Source of the DNA: an uncultured Oxalobacteraceae bacterium
GTDB taxonomy: Bacteria; Pseudomonadota; Gammaproteobacteria; Burkholderiales; Burkholderiaceae
Assembly (NCBI GenBank): GCA_946479705.1
Contig: CAMLHI010000186.1
Coordinates: forward strand, 1-5,287
Direction of reading: 5' to 3'
Length of the DNA: 5,287 nucleotides
Made by a program: the position numbers and the translations under genes. Below are positions 1-5,287 of the stretch, piece after piece. The notes under the pieces were generated by a model. It saw only the letters and a list, made by a program, of their open reading frames with translations, was not told where the DNA came from and ran no database searches. Position 1 is the stretch's first letter. Each line of letters opens with the position of its first letter.

Positions 1-1123
1 TGTTGCGGGTGTAGGTGATCACCGCGGCAATTTCCGAATCCGACAGTTGCTTCCATGCTGGCATTTCCGATGGGAACTTGCCGCTCTTCTTACCGTTCAG
101 CAAAACTTGGATCTGCTCAGCCTTGGGGCCGTTCACGACCGGCGAACCGTCCAGCGCGGCGAACGCGCCCGGCATACCCTTGCCGTTGGCCTGGTGGCAG
201 GCCACGCAGTTGGTGGTATAGACTTTTTCGCCCTTGGTTTTCAGTTCGTCGATGGTCCAGACCTTGGCCGGATCGTCGGCCAGCGCGGCCATGGCTTTCT
301 TCTTGCCATCGACCCAGGCGCTGTAGTCGGCGTCCGAGACGACCTTGACGACGATCGGCATGAAGGCGTGTTCCTTGCCGCACAGCTCGACGCACTGGCC
401 GCGATAGGTGCCGATTTTTTCGGCCTTGAACCAGGTGTCGCGCACGAAACCGGGAATCGCATCCTGCTTGACGCCGAAGGCGGGGATGGTCCAGGCGTGG
501 ATCACGTCGTTGGCGGTGGTGACGATGCGGATCTTCTTGTTGACCGGCACCACCACTTCGTTGTCGACTTCGAGCAGGTAGTTTTCGTTACGCTTGGACA
601 GGTCTGGCGCGGTGCCAGGGTGGCCCACCGCTTCGCGCGGGGTCGACAGGTTCGACAGGAAGGAAATGCCCTCGCCTTCGCCCTTGAGGTAATCGTAGCC
701 CCAGCGCCATTGCATGCCGGTGGCCTTGATGGTGATGTCGGCGTTGGAAGTGTCTTTCATGCCGACCACGGTCTTGGTGGCGGGCAGCGCCATGCCGATC
801 ACGATCAGGAAAGGCACGATGGTCCAGGCGATTTCGACGGCGGTCGATTCGTGGAAGGTAGCGGCTTTGTGGCCCAGCGACTTACGGTGCTTGAACACCG
901 AGTAGAACATCACGCCGAACACGGCCACGAAAATCACCAGGCACACCACCATCATCCAGGTGTGCAGGCTGTTGATTTCGGCGGCGATCTGCGTCACAGG
1001 CGTTTGCAGGTTCAACTGGTATTCAACTGGACGCCCCTGCATTTCCGGCGCAGCCATCGCTGTCGTGCTGGCTGCAACGGCCAGACCGAGCATCAAGGCT
1101 TGAAGTCGCTTTGCATATGTCAT
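1..1123 (-). CDS. coxB: Cytochrome c oxidase subunit II with fused C-terminal cytochrome c domain (3'-truncated by window)
   Basis: This is subunit II of an aa3/caa3-type haem-copper oxidase. It accepts electrons from cytochrome c at a periplasmic CuA centre and passes them to subunit I. The 374 visible residues show a signal peptide (about 1-24, ending AMA-A), two membrane helices (about 55-77 and 96-114) and the aromatic patch MQWRWGYDY (137-145). The CuA ligands are all present: His209, Cys244, Glu246, Cys248, His252 and Met255. A C-terminal class I cytochrome c domain follows, with CVACH at 306-310 and probable axial Met354 in EMPAW. The fused haem domain makes it a caa3-like subunit II, a form common in beta-proteobacteria. 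The start is ATG at 1123 with a weak GGGGA site 4 nt upstream. The frame stays open to base 2, so probably only 10-25 C-terminal residues are missing. The coxA gene is expected beyond the left edge (inference). Confidence 0.97.
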   Translation of the reverse strand, partial: MTYAKRLQALMLGLAVAASTTAMAAPEMQGRPVEYQLNLQTPVTQIAAEINSLHTWMMVVCLVIFVAVFGVMFYSVFKHRKSLGHKAATFHESTAVEIAWTIVPFLIVIGMALPATKTVVGMKDTSNADITIKATGMQWRWGYDYLKGEGEGISFLSNLSTPREAVGHPGTAPDLSKRNENYLLEVDNEVVVPVNKKIRIVTTANDVIHAWTIPAFGVKQDAIPGFVRDTWFKAEKIGTYRGQCVELCGKEHAFMPIVVKVVSDADYSAWVDGKKKAMAALADDPAKVWTIDELKTKGEKVYTTNCVACHQANGKGMPGAFAALDGSPVVNGPKAEQIQVLLNGKKSGKFPSEMPAWKQLSDSEIAAVITYTRN

Positions 1124-1164
1124 GTTTTCCCCAACCACCCAAAAAAAGTATTTTTAACGTTCAG

Positions 1165-1183
1165 CGGTTCAGCCATCGAACCG
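1165..1183 (-). other. Small stem-loop in the coxB leader
   Basis: A perfect 6-bp inverted repeat (CGGTTC / GAACCG) encloses a 7-nt loop about 40 nt upstream of the coxB start. On the coxB-sense strand it is followed by an A/T-rich run ending in seven T residues (1147-1141). That T tract begins 17 nt after the stem, too far for a classical intrinsic terminator. A second GAAC just downstream (1159-1162) could pair with the same arm. Function is unknown; it may be an mRNA leader structure or chance. Confidence 0.3.
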
Positions 1184-1227
1184 TCGCCGCCTTACCAAAC
1201 CATCGCACAAAAAGGCTCCACGCTGCC

Positions 1228-1239
1228 CCGGCGCGCCGG
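1228..1239. other. 12-bp perfect palindrome in the coxB leader
   Basis: CCGGCGCGCCGG is its own reverse complement and lies about 105 nt upstream of the coxB start, downstream of the predicted promoter. It could be a regulator site or a GC hairpin in the leader. In GC-rich DNA such palindromes also arise by chance, and I recognise no known operator in it. Confidence 0.25.
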
Positions 1240-1395
1240 AACAAGACTGGAACCATGACATCGACCATAGGTGAATAGGCGACTCAAGCACACCGATGAA
1301 CGCTGACTTGCCTTTCGCTTTCGACCCCGCCTGATGACGCCGATGCTGCCTCTTTTATTGGCACCCACAAGCACAGTCGACAAAATTAGTCGTTG

Positions 1396-1425
1396 ATTAT
1401 ACTCAAGGATGGCAAGACGCATCAA
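1396..1425 (-). promoter_or_regulatory. Sigma70-type promoter, probably for coxB
   Basis: On the minus strand a perfect -10 box TATAAT (1401-1396) lies 18 nt downstream of TTGATG (1425-1420), which matches four of six bases of the -35 consensus. Transcription should start near 1388-1390, giving coxB a leader of about 265-270 nt. The stretch stands out as A/T-rich against GC-rich surroundings. It sits after the end of bioC on the same strand, so coxB probably has its own promoter. The remainder of the 1124-1516 gap shows no convincing protein gene: open frames there are short or run through the promoter. Confidence 0.65.
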
Positions 1426-1459
1426 GGAATTACCGCCCGCGATAGGCTGGCGCCCTTGT

Positions 1460-1525
1460 AAAAAACCCGGCCCGACCCCATGCGCCCTGCTCGCTTGCGC
1501 CCTGCCTTGCCACGCGCTAGCCGGG
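1460..1525 (-). terminator. Possible intrinsic terminator of bioC
   Basis: On the minus strand the arm CCCGGC (1525-1520), just before the bioC stop, can pair with GCCGGG (1471-1466), which is followed directly by six T residues (1465-1460). The intervening loop is long, about 48 nt, and would itself need to fold, so this is weaker than a compact terminator. Position supports it: it lies between the bioC stop and the next same-strand promoter. Confidence 0.28.
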
Positions 1526-2428
1526 GCGGCGCGGCGTGAAGCGGATAATCGCCTCACCCTGCGCCGTGGTGCGCGGCGCCGGCCGGAAGGCATGGCCGTA
1601 GATCACTTCGAAGCTCAGCGCCAGCTTGCCGTCGGCGCGGCGGCCCTGCTCCAGCGCCGCCAGCACCCGCGCCCAGCCGGCCCTGCCCACCAAGGCGCGC
1701 CGGCGCGTGGCCAGCGGATTGCCGCCCAGCGCGCGCGCGTCCGCCAGCAGCGCCTCGGCGCTGTCATAGGTGACGGTGATGGTTTCCATGTCCATGACGG
1801 GCGTGGAAAAGCCGGCCGCCACCAGCTGGTCGCCGAAATCGTGCATGTCGACGAAGGGCAGCACGTGCGGCGCATCATCCAGCACGGCCAGGGCCGTGCG
1901 CAGCTCGCGCAGGGTATCCGGGCCGAAACTGGAAAACATCAGCAGACCGTCCACGCCCAGCACCCGGCGCCATTCCGCAAACACCAGGTCCGGCTGGGGA
2001 TGCCAGGGCAATGCGAGATTGGACCAGACCAGATCGACAGAGTTCGGCCCCAGCGGCAAATTGGCGAAATCGGCGCAGGCCAGGTCGATGCCGGTCTTGG
2101 CCGGCAGCAGGCGGCTGAGCATGCGGTTGAGCGAACCCGGGCTGGCGGCTCGCGTCCCGGCCGCGGCCAGCATGGCGGGCGCGGCATCGACGCCGACGAT
2201 CTGGGCGGCCGGAAACTGCTTGTGCAGCAGGGCCAGGTCGGCACCGGCGCCGCAGCCGGCGTCGAGCACGCGGCGCGGCACCAGGCGCACCAGCTGCAGG
2301 CGTTCGTGCATGCGCGCGGCGATTTCGCGGCGCAGGAAATCGGCGCCGGCGCTGCGTTCGGGGCGCGCGAACAGGCGGCGCACCTTGGCCAGGTCGATCG
2401 GTGCGCTCAGGGTGGAATCAGAAGCCAT
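1517..2428 (-). CDS. bioC: Malonyl-[acyl-carrier protein] O-methyltransferase BioC
   Basis: BioC is a cytoplasmic SAM-dependent methyltransferase. It methylates the free carboxyl of malonyl-ACP so that fatty acid synthesis enzymes can build the pimeloyl chain for biotin. The 303-residue protein has SAM motif I VLDAGCGAG (54-62), the acidic post-I strand VGVDAAPAML (78-87) and a motif IV-like segment DLVWSNLALPW (132-142). It also has the BioC-type segments SSFGPDTLRELR (166-177) and PFVDMHDFGDQL (191-202), and a C-terminal EVIYGHAFRP (274-283). It is longer than the roughly 250-residue E. coli enzyme, as beta-proteobacterial homologues tend to be. The ATG at 2428 is the only ATG ahead of the conserved IDLAKVRRLFARP segment, although no clear Shine-Dalgarno precedes it. 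It is divergent from comF, and no other bio gene is in the window. A generic class I methyltransferase is the alternative, made unlikely by the BioC-specific segments. Confidence 0.88.
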   Translation of the reverse strand: MASDSTLSAPIDLAKVRRLFARPERSAGADFLRREIAARMHERLQLVRLVPRRVLDAGCGAGADLALLHKQFPAAQIVGVDAAPAMLAAAGTRAASPGSLNRMLSRLLPAKTGIDLACADFANLPLGPNSVDLVWSNLALPWHPQPDLVFAEWRRVLGVDGLLMFSSFGPDTLRELRTALAVLDDAPHVLPFVDMHDFGDQLVAAGFSTPVMDMETITVTYDSAEALLADARALGGNPLATRRRALVGRAGWARVLAALEQGRRADGKLALSFEVIYGHAFRPAPRTTAQGEAIIRFTPRRPG

Positions 2429-2462
2429 GGCGTGTCGGCGGCGCCGGGGCAGCGCGCGCTGA

Positions 2463-2471
2463 TGAGATAAT
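2463..2471 (+). promoter_or_regulatory. Possible extended -10 promoter for comF-trmL
   Basis: TGAGATAAT in the divergent bioC-comF spacer fits an extended -10 element (TGn followed by GATAAT, five of six matches to TATAAT). No good -35 box lies 17 nt upstream, as is usual for extended -10 promoters. Transcription would begin near 2478, giving comF a leader of about 45 nt. I could not identify a matching bioC promoter on the other strand with confidence. Confidence 0.35.
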
Positions 2472-2522
2472 GTCGGGGGAATCGGGCTCGATAGTGTAAC
2501 CGCTCGGCGGGAGGCTGGGGCA

Positions 2523-3224
2523 ATGAGACGCGGATGGTGGCTGTTGCCGTCGGCCTGCGCCCTGTGCGGGCAGCAGGCCAGCGCGGCCGTGTGCGCGCCC
2601 TGTTCGGCCCACTACCTCGCCGAGCGGCGCGCGCGCTGCCCGCGCTGCGCCAACCCCTGCGCCCCGCGCGACGCGGCCCGGCCCTGCGGACAGTGCCAGG
2701 CGGCGCGCCCGGCCTTCGACGCCACCGTGGTCGCGGCCGACTATGCCGCCCCGCTCGACCAGCTGGTGCTGCAGCTGAAGTTTGGCGCCGCGCTGGCATT
2801 GGCGCCGTGGTGCGCGCAGATGCTGGCCGAGGCGGTGCGGCGGCGCCGGATCGAACTGCCGAATGTGCTGTGTCCGGTTCCGCTGGGTCGCGCGCGCCTG
2901 GCCGGGCGCGGCTACAACCAGGCGCTGGAAATTGCCCGGCCGCTGGCGCATGGGCTGAATATTCCGCTGCATGCGCGCCTGGCCGCGCGCGCGCTGGACA
3001 CGCCCGCGCAGTCGCGCCTGACGCCGGCCGAGCGGCGCGCCAACCTGCGCCACGCCTTCATCGTGGCCCCGGACGCGCTGGCGATGGTGCGCGGCCAGCA
3101 CATCGGCGTGGTCGACGATGTCATGACCAGCGGCCAGACCTTGCACGAGCTGGCCGCCATGTTCAAGCGTTTCGGCGCGGCGCGCGTGAGCAATTTCGTG
3201 TTCGCGCGCACGCCGCCGACTTAA
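2523..3224 (+). CDS. comF: ComF family protein (phosphoribosyltransferase fold with N-terminal zinc finger)
   Basis: This is a 233-residue ComF/ComFC homologue. Relatives are needed for uptake or handling of transforming DNA in Haemophilus, Bacillus and Helicobacter, but the gene is also widespread in bacteria not known to be competent, so the exact role here is open. The N-terminus carries cysteine pairs that suit zinc binding: C12/C15, C24/C27, C39/C42, C46 and C55/C58. The phosphoribosyltransferase domain shows PVPLGRARLAGRGYNQA (118-134), RLTPAERRANLRHAF (165-179) and the PRPP-binding loop VVDDVMTSGQTL (196-207) with paired Asp198-Asp199. Length is normal for the family. The ATG at 2523 has GGGAGG at 2509-2514, 8 nt upstream. 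trmL follows after 23 nt, suggesting a shared transcript. The gene is very GC-rich, which leaves long open but non-coding frames across it. Confidence 0.93.
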   Translation: MRRGWWLLPSACALCGQQASAAVCAPCSAHYLAERRARCPRCANPCAPRDAARPCGQCQAARPAFDATVVAADYAAPLDQLVLQLKFGAALALAPWCAQMLAEAVRRRRIELPNVLCPVPLGRARLAGRGYNQALEIARPLAHGLNIPLHARLAARALDTPAQSRLTPAERRANLRHAFIVAPDALAMVRGQHIGVVDDVMTSGQTLHELAAMFKRFGAARVSNFVFARTPPT

Positions 3225-3233
3225 TTTATTACC

Positions 3234-3240
3234 GAGGGGA
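3234..3240 (+). promoter_or_regulatory. Ribosome binding site that fixes the trmL TTG start
   Basis: GAGGGGA lies 7 nt ahead of TTG at 3248, an ideal distance. There is no ATG in frame near the conserved N-terminus, so this site is the main evidence that translation begins at TTG, directly before the conserved FHVVLVEPEIPPNTGN segment. Confidence 0.75.
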
Positions 3241-3247
3241 GCAAGCC

Positions 3248-3718
3248 TTGTTTCACGTCGTCCTGGTCGAACCAGAAATTCCGCCGAACACCGGCAACAT
3301 CATCCGCCTGTGCGCCAACACCGGCGCTCAGCTGCACCTGATCGAGCCGCTCGGCTTTCCGCTGGACGACGCCAAGATGCGCCGCGCCGGGCTGGACTAT
3401 CACGACTACGCGACCATGAAAGTGCACAAGCACTTGGATGCCTTCCTGGCCGACCTGCAACCGGATCCGGCGCGCATGTTCGCCCTGACCACGCATGGCT
3501 CCTCGCCCTTCGCATCGGCCAGCTTCCAGCCCGGCGACGTGTTCGTGTTCGGCGCCGAAACCCGCGGACTGGCGCCCGCCCTGCGCGAATCGTTCCCGCC
3601 GGCCCAGCGCATCCGCCTGCCGATGCGGCCCGACAACCGCAGCCTGAACCTGTCCAATACGGTGGCGGTGGTGGTGTACGAGGCGTGGCGCCAGAACGGG
3701 TATGCGGGCGGCGCTTGA
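3248..3718 (+). CDS. trmL: tRNA (cytidine(34)-2'-O)-methyltransferase TrmL
   Basis: TrmL is a SPOUT-class (SpoU/TrmH) enzyme that uses SAM to methylate the 2'-O of the wobble nucleotide in certain leucine tRNAs. From the TTG start the protein is 156 residues, essentially the same as E. coli TrmL (157). The family motifs are intact: EPEIPPNTGNIIRLCANTG (8-26), DVFVFGAETRGL (97-108) and the knot-forming LPMRPDNRSLNLSNTVA (124-140) before the C-terminal helix. The open frame extends far upstream through comF, but that part is an out-of-frame shadow. The strong Shine-Dalgarno and family length both place the start at 3248. The gene lies 23 nt after comF, and the pair is probably co-transcribed. 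No gpsA or other core gene follows; a 132-bp spacer leads to a secreted protein gene. Confidence 0.95.
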   Translation: MFHVVLVEPEIPPNTGNIIRLCANTGAQLHLIEPLGFPLDDAKMRRAGLDYHDYATMKVHKHLDAFLADLQPDPARMFALTTHGSSPFASASFQPGDVFVFGAETRGLAPALRESFPPAQRIRLPMRPDNRSLNLSNTVAVVVYEAWRQNGYAGGA

Positions 3719-3728
3719 GATGCCATGG

Positions 3729-3742
3729 GCCACTCGAGTGGC
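3729..3742. other. 14-bp perfect palindrome just after trmL
   Basis: GCCACTCGAGTGGC begins 10 nt after the trmL stop codon. As RNA it can form a 5-bp stem with a TCGA loop, but no T run follows, so it is not a standard intrinsic terminator. It could help end the comF-trmL transcript or protect its 3' end. The rest of the 3719-3850 spacer is A/T-richer; I found no promoter there that I would defend. Confidence 0.35.
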
Positions 3743-3850
3743 GAGAGAGTAAATCGTTGTGCCGTTGGCGAATTTTATAGTTGCCTTCTCGCTTCTTGTG
3801 AATAACAATCCTTGCTTGTCAGCCCCTTAATTCATTACCCAAGAGACACG

Positions 3851-5287
3851 ATGCGACTACTTCCAATGACCGCCCTGTTGGCGGCGTTTCTGACCTGCGC
3901 GCCTGGCCTTAGCCTCGCCGCGCCAAAACAACGCCTGATTGTCCTCAGCGATATCGAGGCCGATCCCGATGACAGCCAGTCGCTCGTGCGCTTGCTCATG
4001 TACTCGAACCAGATCGATATCGAAGGCCTCGTCGCCACGACGTCGACGCATCAGAAGTCACGTACCGCGCCGGAAACCATGCATACGATCATCGACGCCT
4101 ACGGCCGCGTACAACCCAATCTGTTGAAGCACGAACCGGGTTTTCCGAAAGCGCAGGCGCTGCAAGCGCTGGTGCGCTCTGGTTTGCCCGTCTACGGCAT
4201 GCAAGGTGTCGGCGACGGCAAGGACTCGCCGGGATCGGACGCCATCATCAAGGCCCTGGAGAAAAACGATGCGCGCCCACTGTGGGTGACGGTCTGGGGC
4301 GGTGCCAATACGCTTGCTCAAGCCTTGTATCGGATTAGCCACGACCGGACGCCGGAGCAGACCGCTCGCCTGGTGAAGAAGTTGCGCGTTTACACGATCT
4401 CCGATCAGGACGATTCCGGTTTCTGGATTCGCACCAAGTTTCCCGATCTGTTTTACATCGTCAGCCCGGGCGGGTATGGCAATGGCACCTGGACCGGCAT
4501 GCACGCGACCGAGCCGGGCTTCGACAGCACGGAAATAAGCAACAGCTGGATCGCCAAGAATATTCAACAAGGACACGGGCCGCTGGGCGCGGTGTATCCG
4601 GACGTTTCGTTTGGCGTGGAGGGCGATACGCCATCCTTCCTGTCCTTGATACCGAACGGCCTGAACGCGCCCGAACATCCGGACTGGGGCGGCTGGGGCG
4701 GGCGCTACGAGTTCTACACGCCAGCGATAGAGACGACCAATCCGGACGGCTTCACCGGCGGCATCCCTGTGATACAGGAGCCGCATGCCATCTGGACCAA
4801 CGCCGTGGATAGTTACAGGCCGATGGTCTTCACCGACCATCATGGCCGCACCGTGCACGCCCACGACAAGGTCTCCACCGGGTACAGGACCACTCTCTGG
4901 CGCTGGCGCAAGGACTTCCAGAACGATTTCGCTGCTCGAATGGAGTGGAGCAACAAGCCATACAAGGAGGCGAATCATCCGCCAGTCGTCAAGCTCTCCC
5001 CTGGCGAACGGCTGACCGTGAAATCGGGCGAGAACTTCACGATGAGCGCGGCCGGCAGCACCGACCCCGATGGAGATAGCTTGAGCTACCTGTGGTTCCA
5101 CTATCCCGAGGCTGGCAGCTACAAGGAGGAGATCAAGGTGGGGTACGCGGAAAACTATCCTACCGTTTCGGCGCAGGCGCCCGTGGTCAGCAAGCCGGAG
5201 ACCGCCCACTTCATCGTCAAGGTGACCGATAAGGGCACTCCGGCGCTGACGCGTTATGCACGCGTTATCGTCACTATCGTGCCGTCT
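3851..5287 (+). CDS. Secreted DUF1593 / cellulose-binding Sde182-like protein with nucleoside-hydrolase-like domain (3' end at window edge)
   Basis: The 479 visible residues begin with a signal peptide (about 1-23, hydrophobic core then SLAA), so export is expected. Residues 27 to about 310 resemble the nucleoside-hydrolase-like domain named after Saccharophagus degradans Sde182: LIVLSDIEADPDDSQSLVRL (29-48), WVTVWGGANTLAQAL (145-159) and EGDTPSFLSLIPNGL (257-271). Compared with the DxDPGxDD calcium site of true nucleoside hydrolases, Asp34, Asp40 and Asp41 align, but the third position is Glu36, so ordinary nucleosidase activity is doubtful. A conserved segment with RWRKDFQNDFAARMEW (351-366) leads to a C-terminal beta-sandwich, with a PKD/cadherin-like SAAGSTDPDGDSLSYLW at 399-415. 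The frame is open at the last base, and family length suggests only a few residues are missing. The ATG at 3851 has AAGAGA at 3841-3846. The family name implies polysaccharide binding, but the substrate here is unknown. It uses four ATA codons that the neighbouring genes lack. Confidence 0.85.
   Translation, partial: MRLLPMTALLAAFLTCAPGLSLAAPKQRLIVLSDIEADPDDSQSLVRLLMYSNQIDIEGLVATTSTHQKSRTAPETMHTIIDAYGRVQPNLLKHEPGFPKAQALQALVRSGLPVYGMQGVGDGKDSPGSDAIIKALEKNDARPLWVTVWGGANTLAQALYRISHDRTPEQTARLVKKLRVYTISDQDDSGFWIRTKFPDLFYIVSPGGYGNGTWTGMHATEPGFDSTEISNSWIAKNIQQGHGPLGAVYPDVSFGVEGDTPSFLSLIPNGLNAPEHPDWGGWGGRYEFYTPAIETTNPDGFTGGIPVIQEPHAIWTNAVDSYRPMVFTDHHGRTVHAHDKVSTGYRTTLWRWRKDFQNDFAARMEWSNKPYKEANHPPVVKLSPGERLTVKSGENFTMSAAGSTDPDGDSLSYLWFHYPEAGSYKEEIKVGYAENYPTVSAQAPVVSKPETAHFIVKVTDKGTPALTRYARVIVTIVPS

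Noticed and set aside
47..1258. Long plus-strand open frame (403 codons) rich in His, Asp and Gly
   Set aside because: It is the antisense shadow of coxB, whose minus-strand product has intact CuA and haem motifs. The His/Asp/Gly bias is what antisense reading of GC-rich genes produces.
1192..1593. Minus-strand open frame of 133 codons between bioC and coxB
   Set aside because: It overlaps the 3' end of bioC in another frame, runs through the TATAAT promoter, and has an Arg-rich composition typical of spurious frames.
1409..2470. Plus-strand open frame of 353 codons across bioC
   Set aside because: It is antisense to bioC, is rich in Arg, Gln, Ala and Gly, and has no recognisable domain; BioC motifs are clear on the other strand.
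2418..3146. Minus-strand open frames over comF
   Set aside because: They are antisense shadows in very GC-rich DNA with no recognisable motifs, while the sense frame has the zinc-finger cysteines and the PRPP loop.
2534..3247. Upstream extension of the trmL reading frame through comF
   Set aside because: This part encodes Arg/Ala/Gly-rich nonsense in the +2 frame of comF. Family length and the ribosome binding site put the true start at 3248, so it is not a fusion gene.
3378..3780. Open frames overlapping trmL in other frames and on the minus strand
   Set aside because: The SPOUT motifs are intact in the 3248-3718 frame; the overlapping frames show only biased composition.
3881..3900. Possible lipoprotein signal (FLTC) in the DUF1593 protein
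   Set aside because: Phe and Leu then Thr before Cys do not fit a lipobox well, and the hydrophobic segment continues to a better signal peptidase I site near SLAA.
4058..5209. Minus-strand open frame of 383 codons across the DUF1593 gene
   Set aside because: The plus-strand frame has a signal peptide, ribosome binding site and family motifs throughout; the antisense frame shows none.

Overview
The window reads as a chromosomal segment of a GC-rich Gram-negative proteobacterium, most likely Burkholderiales and perhaps Oxalobacteraceae (Massilia, Duganella or Janthinobacterium type). This placement is an inference. It rests on a cytochrome c oxidase subunit II with a fused C-terminal haem domain, a beta-proteobacterial style BioC, and the comF-trmL pair. 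No phage, insertion sequence, CRISPR array, tRNA or rRNA was seen.

Layout. Bases 1-1123 (minus strand) hold coxB, the cytochrome oxidase subunit II gene, missing only its last codons at the window edge. Bases 1124-1516 have no protein gene. They hold a convincing minus-strand sigma70-type promoter (TATAAT box), a roughly 270-nt coxB leader with two small dyads, and a possible bioC terminator. Bases 1517-2428 (minus) hold bioC, the malonyl-ACP O-methyltransferase of biotin synthesis. A 94-bp divergent spacer follows. Bases 2523-3224 (plus) hold comF, and 3248-3718 (plus) hold trmL, which starts at a TTG codon behind a strong Shine-Dalgarno; the two probably form one transcription unit. After 132 bp comes a secreted protein (3851 to the right edge) with a nucleoside-hydrolase-like domain and a C-terminal beta-sandwich. 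It belongs to the DUF1593 / cellulose-binding Sde182 family.

How the genes work together. They do not form one pathway. coxB belongs to a respiratory oxidase operon that continues off the left edge. bioC is a housekeeping biotin gene standing apart from other bio genes. comF and trmL are conserved housekeeping neighbours (a phosphoribosyltransferase-fold protein and a tRNA wobble-base methylase). The last gene looks like an accessory carbohydrate-related secreted protein. It follows trmL where I would expect core genes in related genomes, and it uses rare ATA isoleucine codons that the other four genes lack. I see no clear evidence of a new multi-gene system; the least understood element is this last gene.
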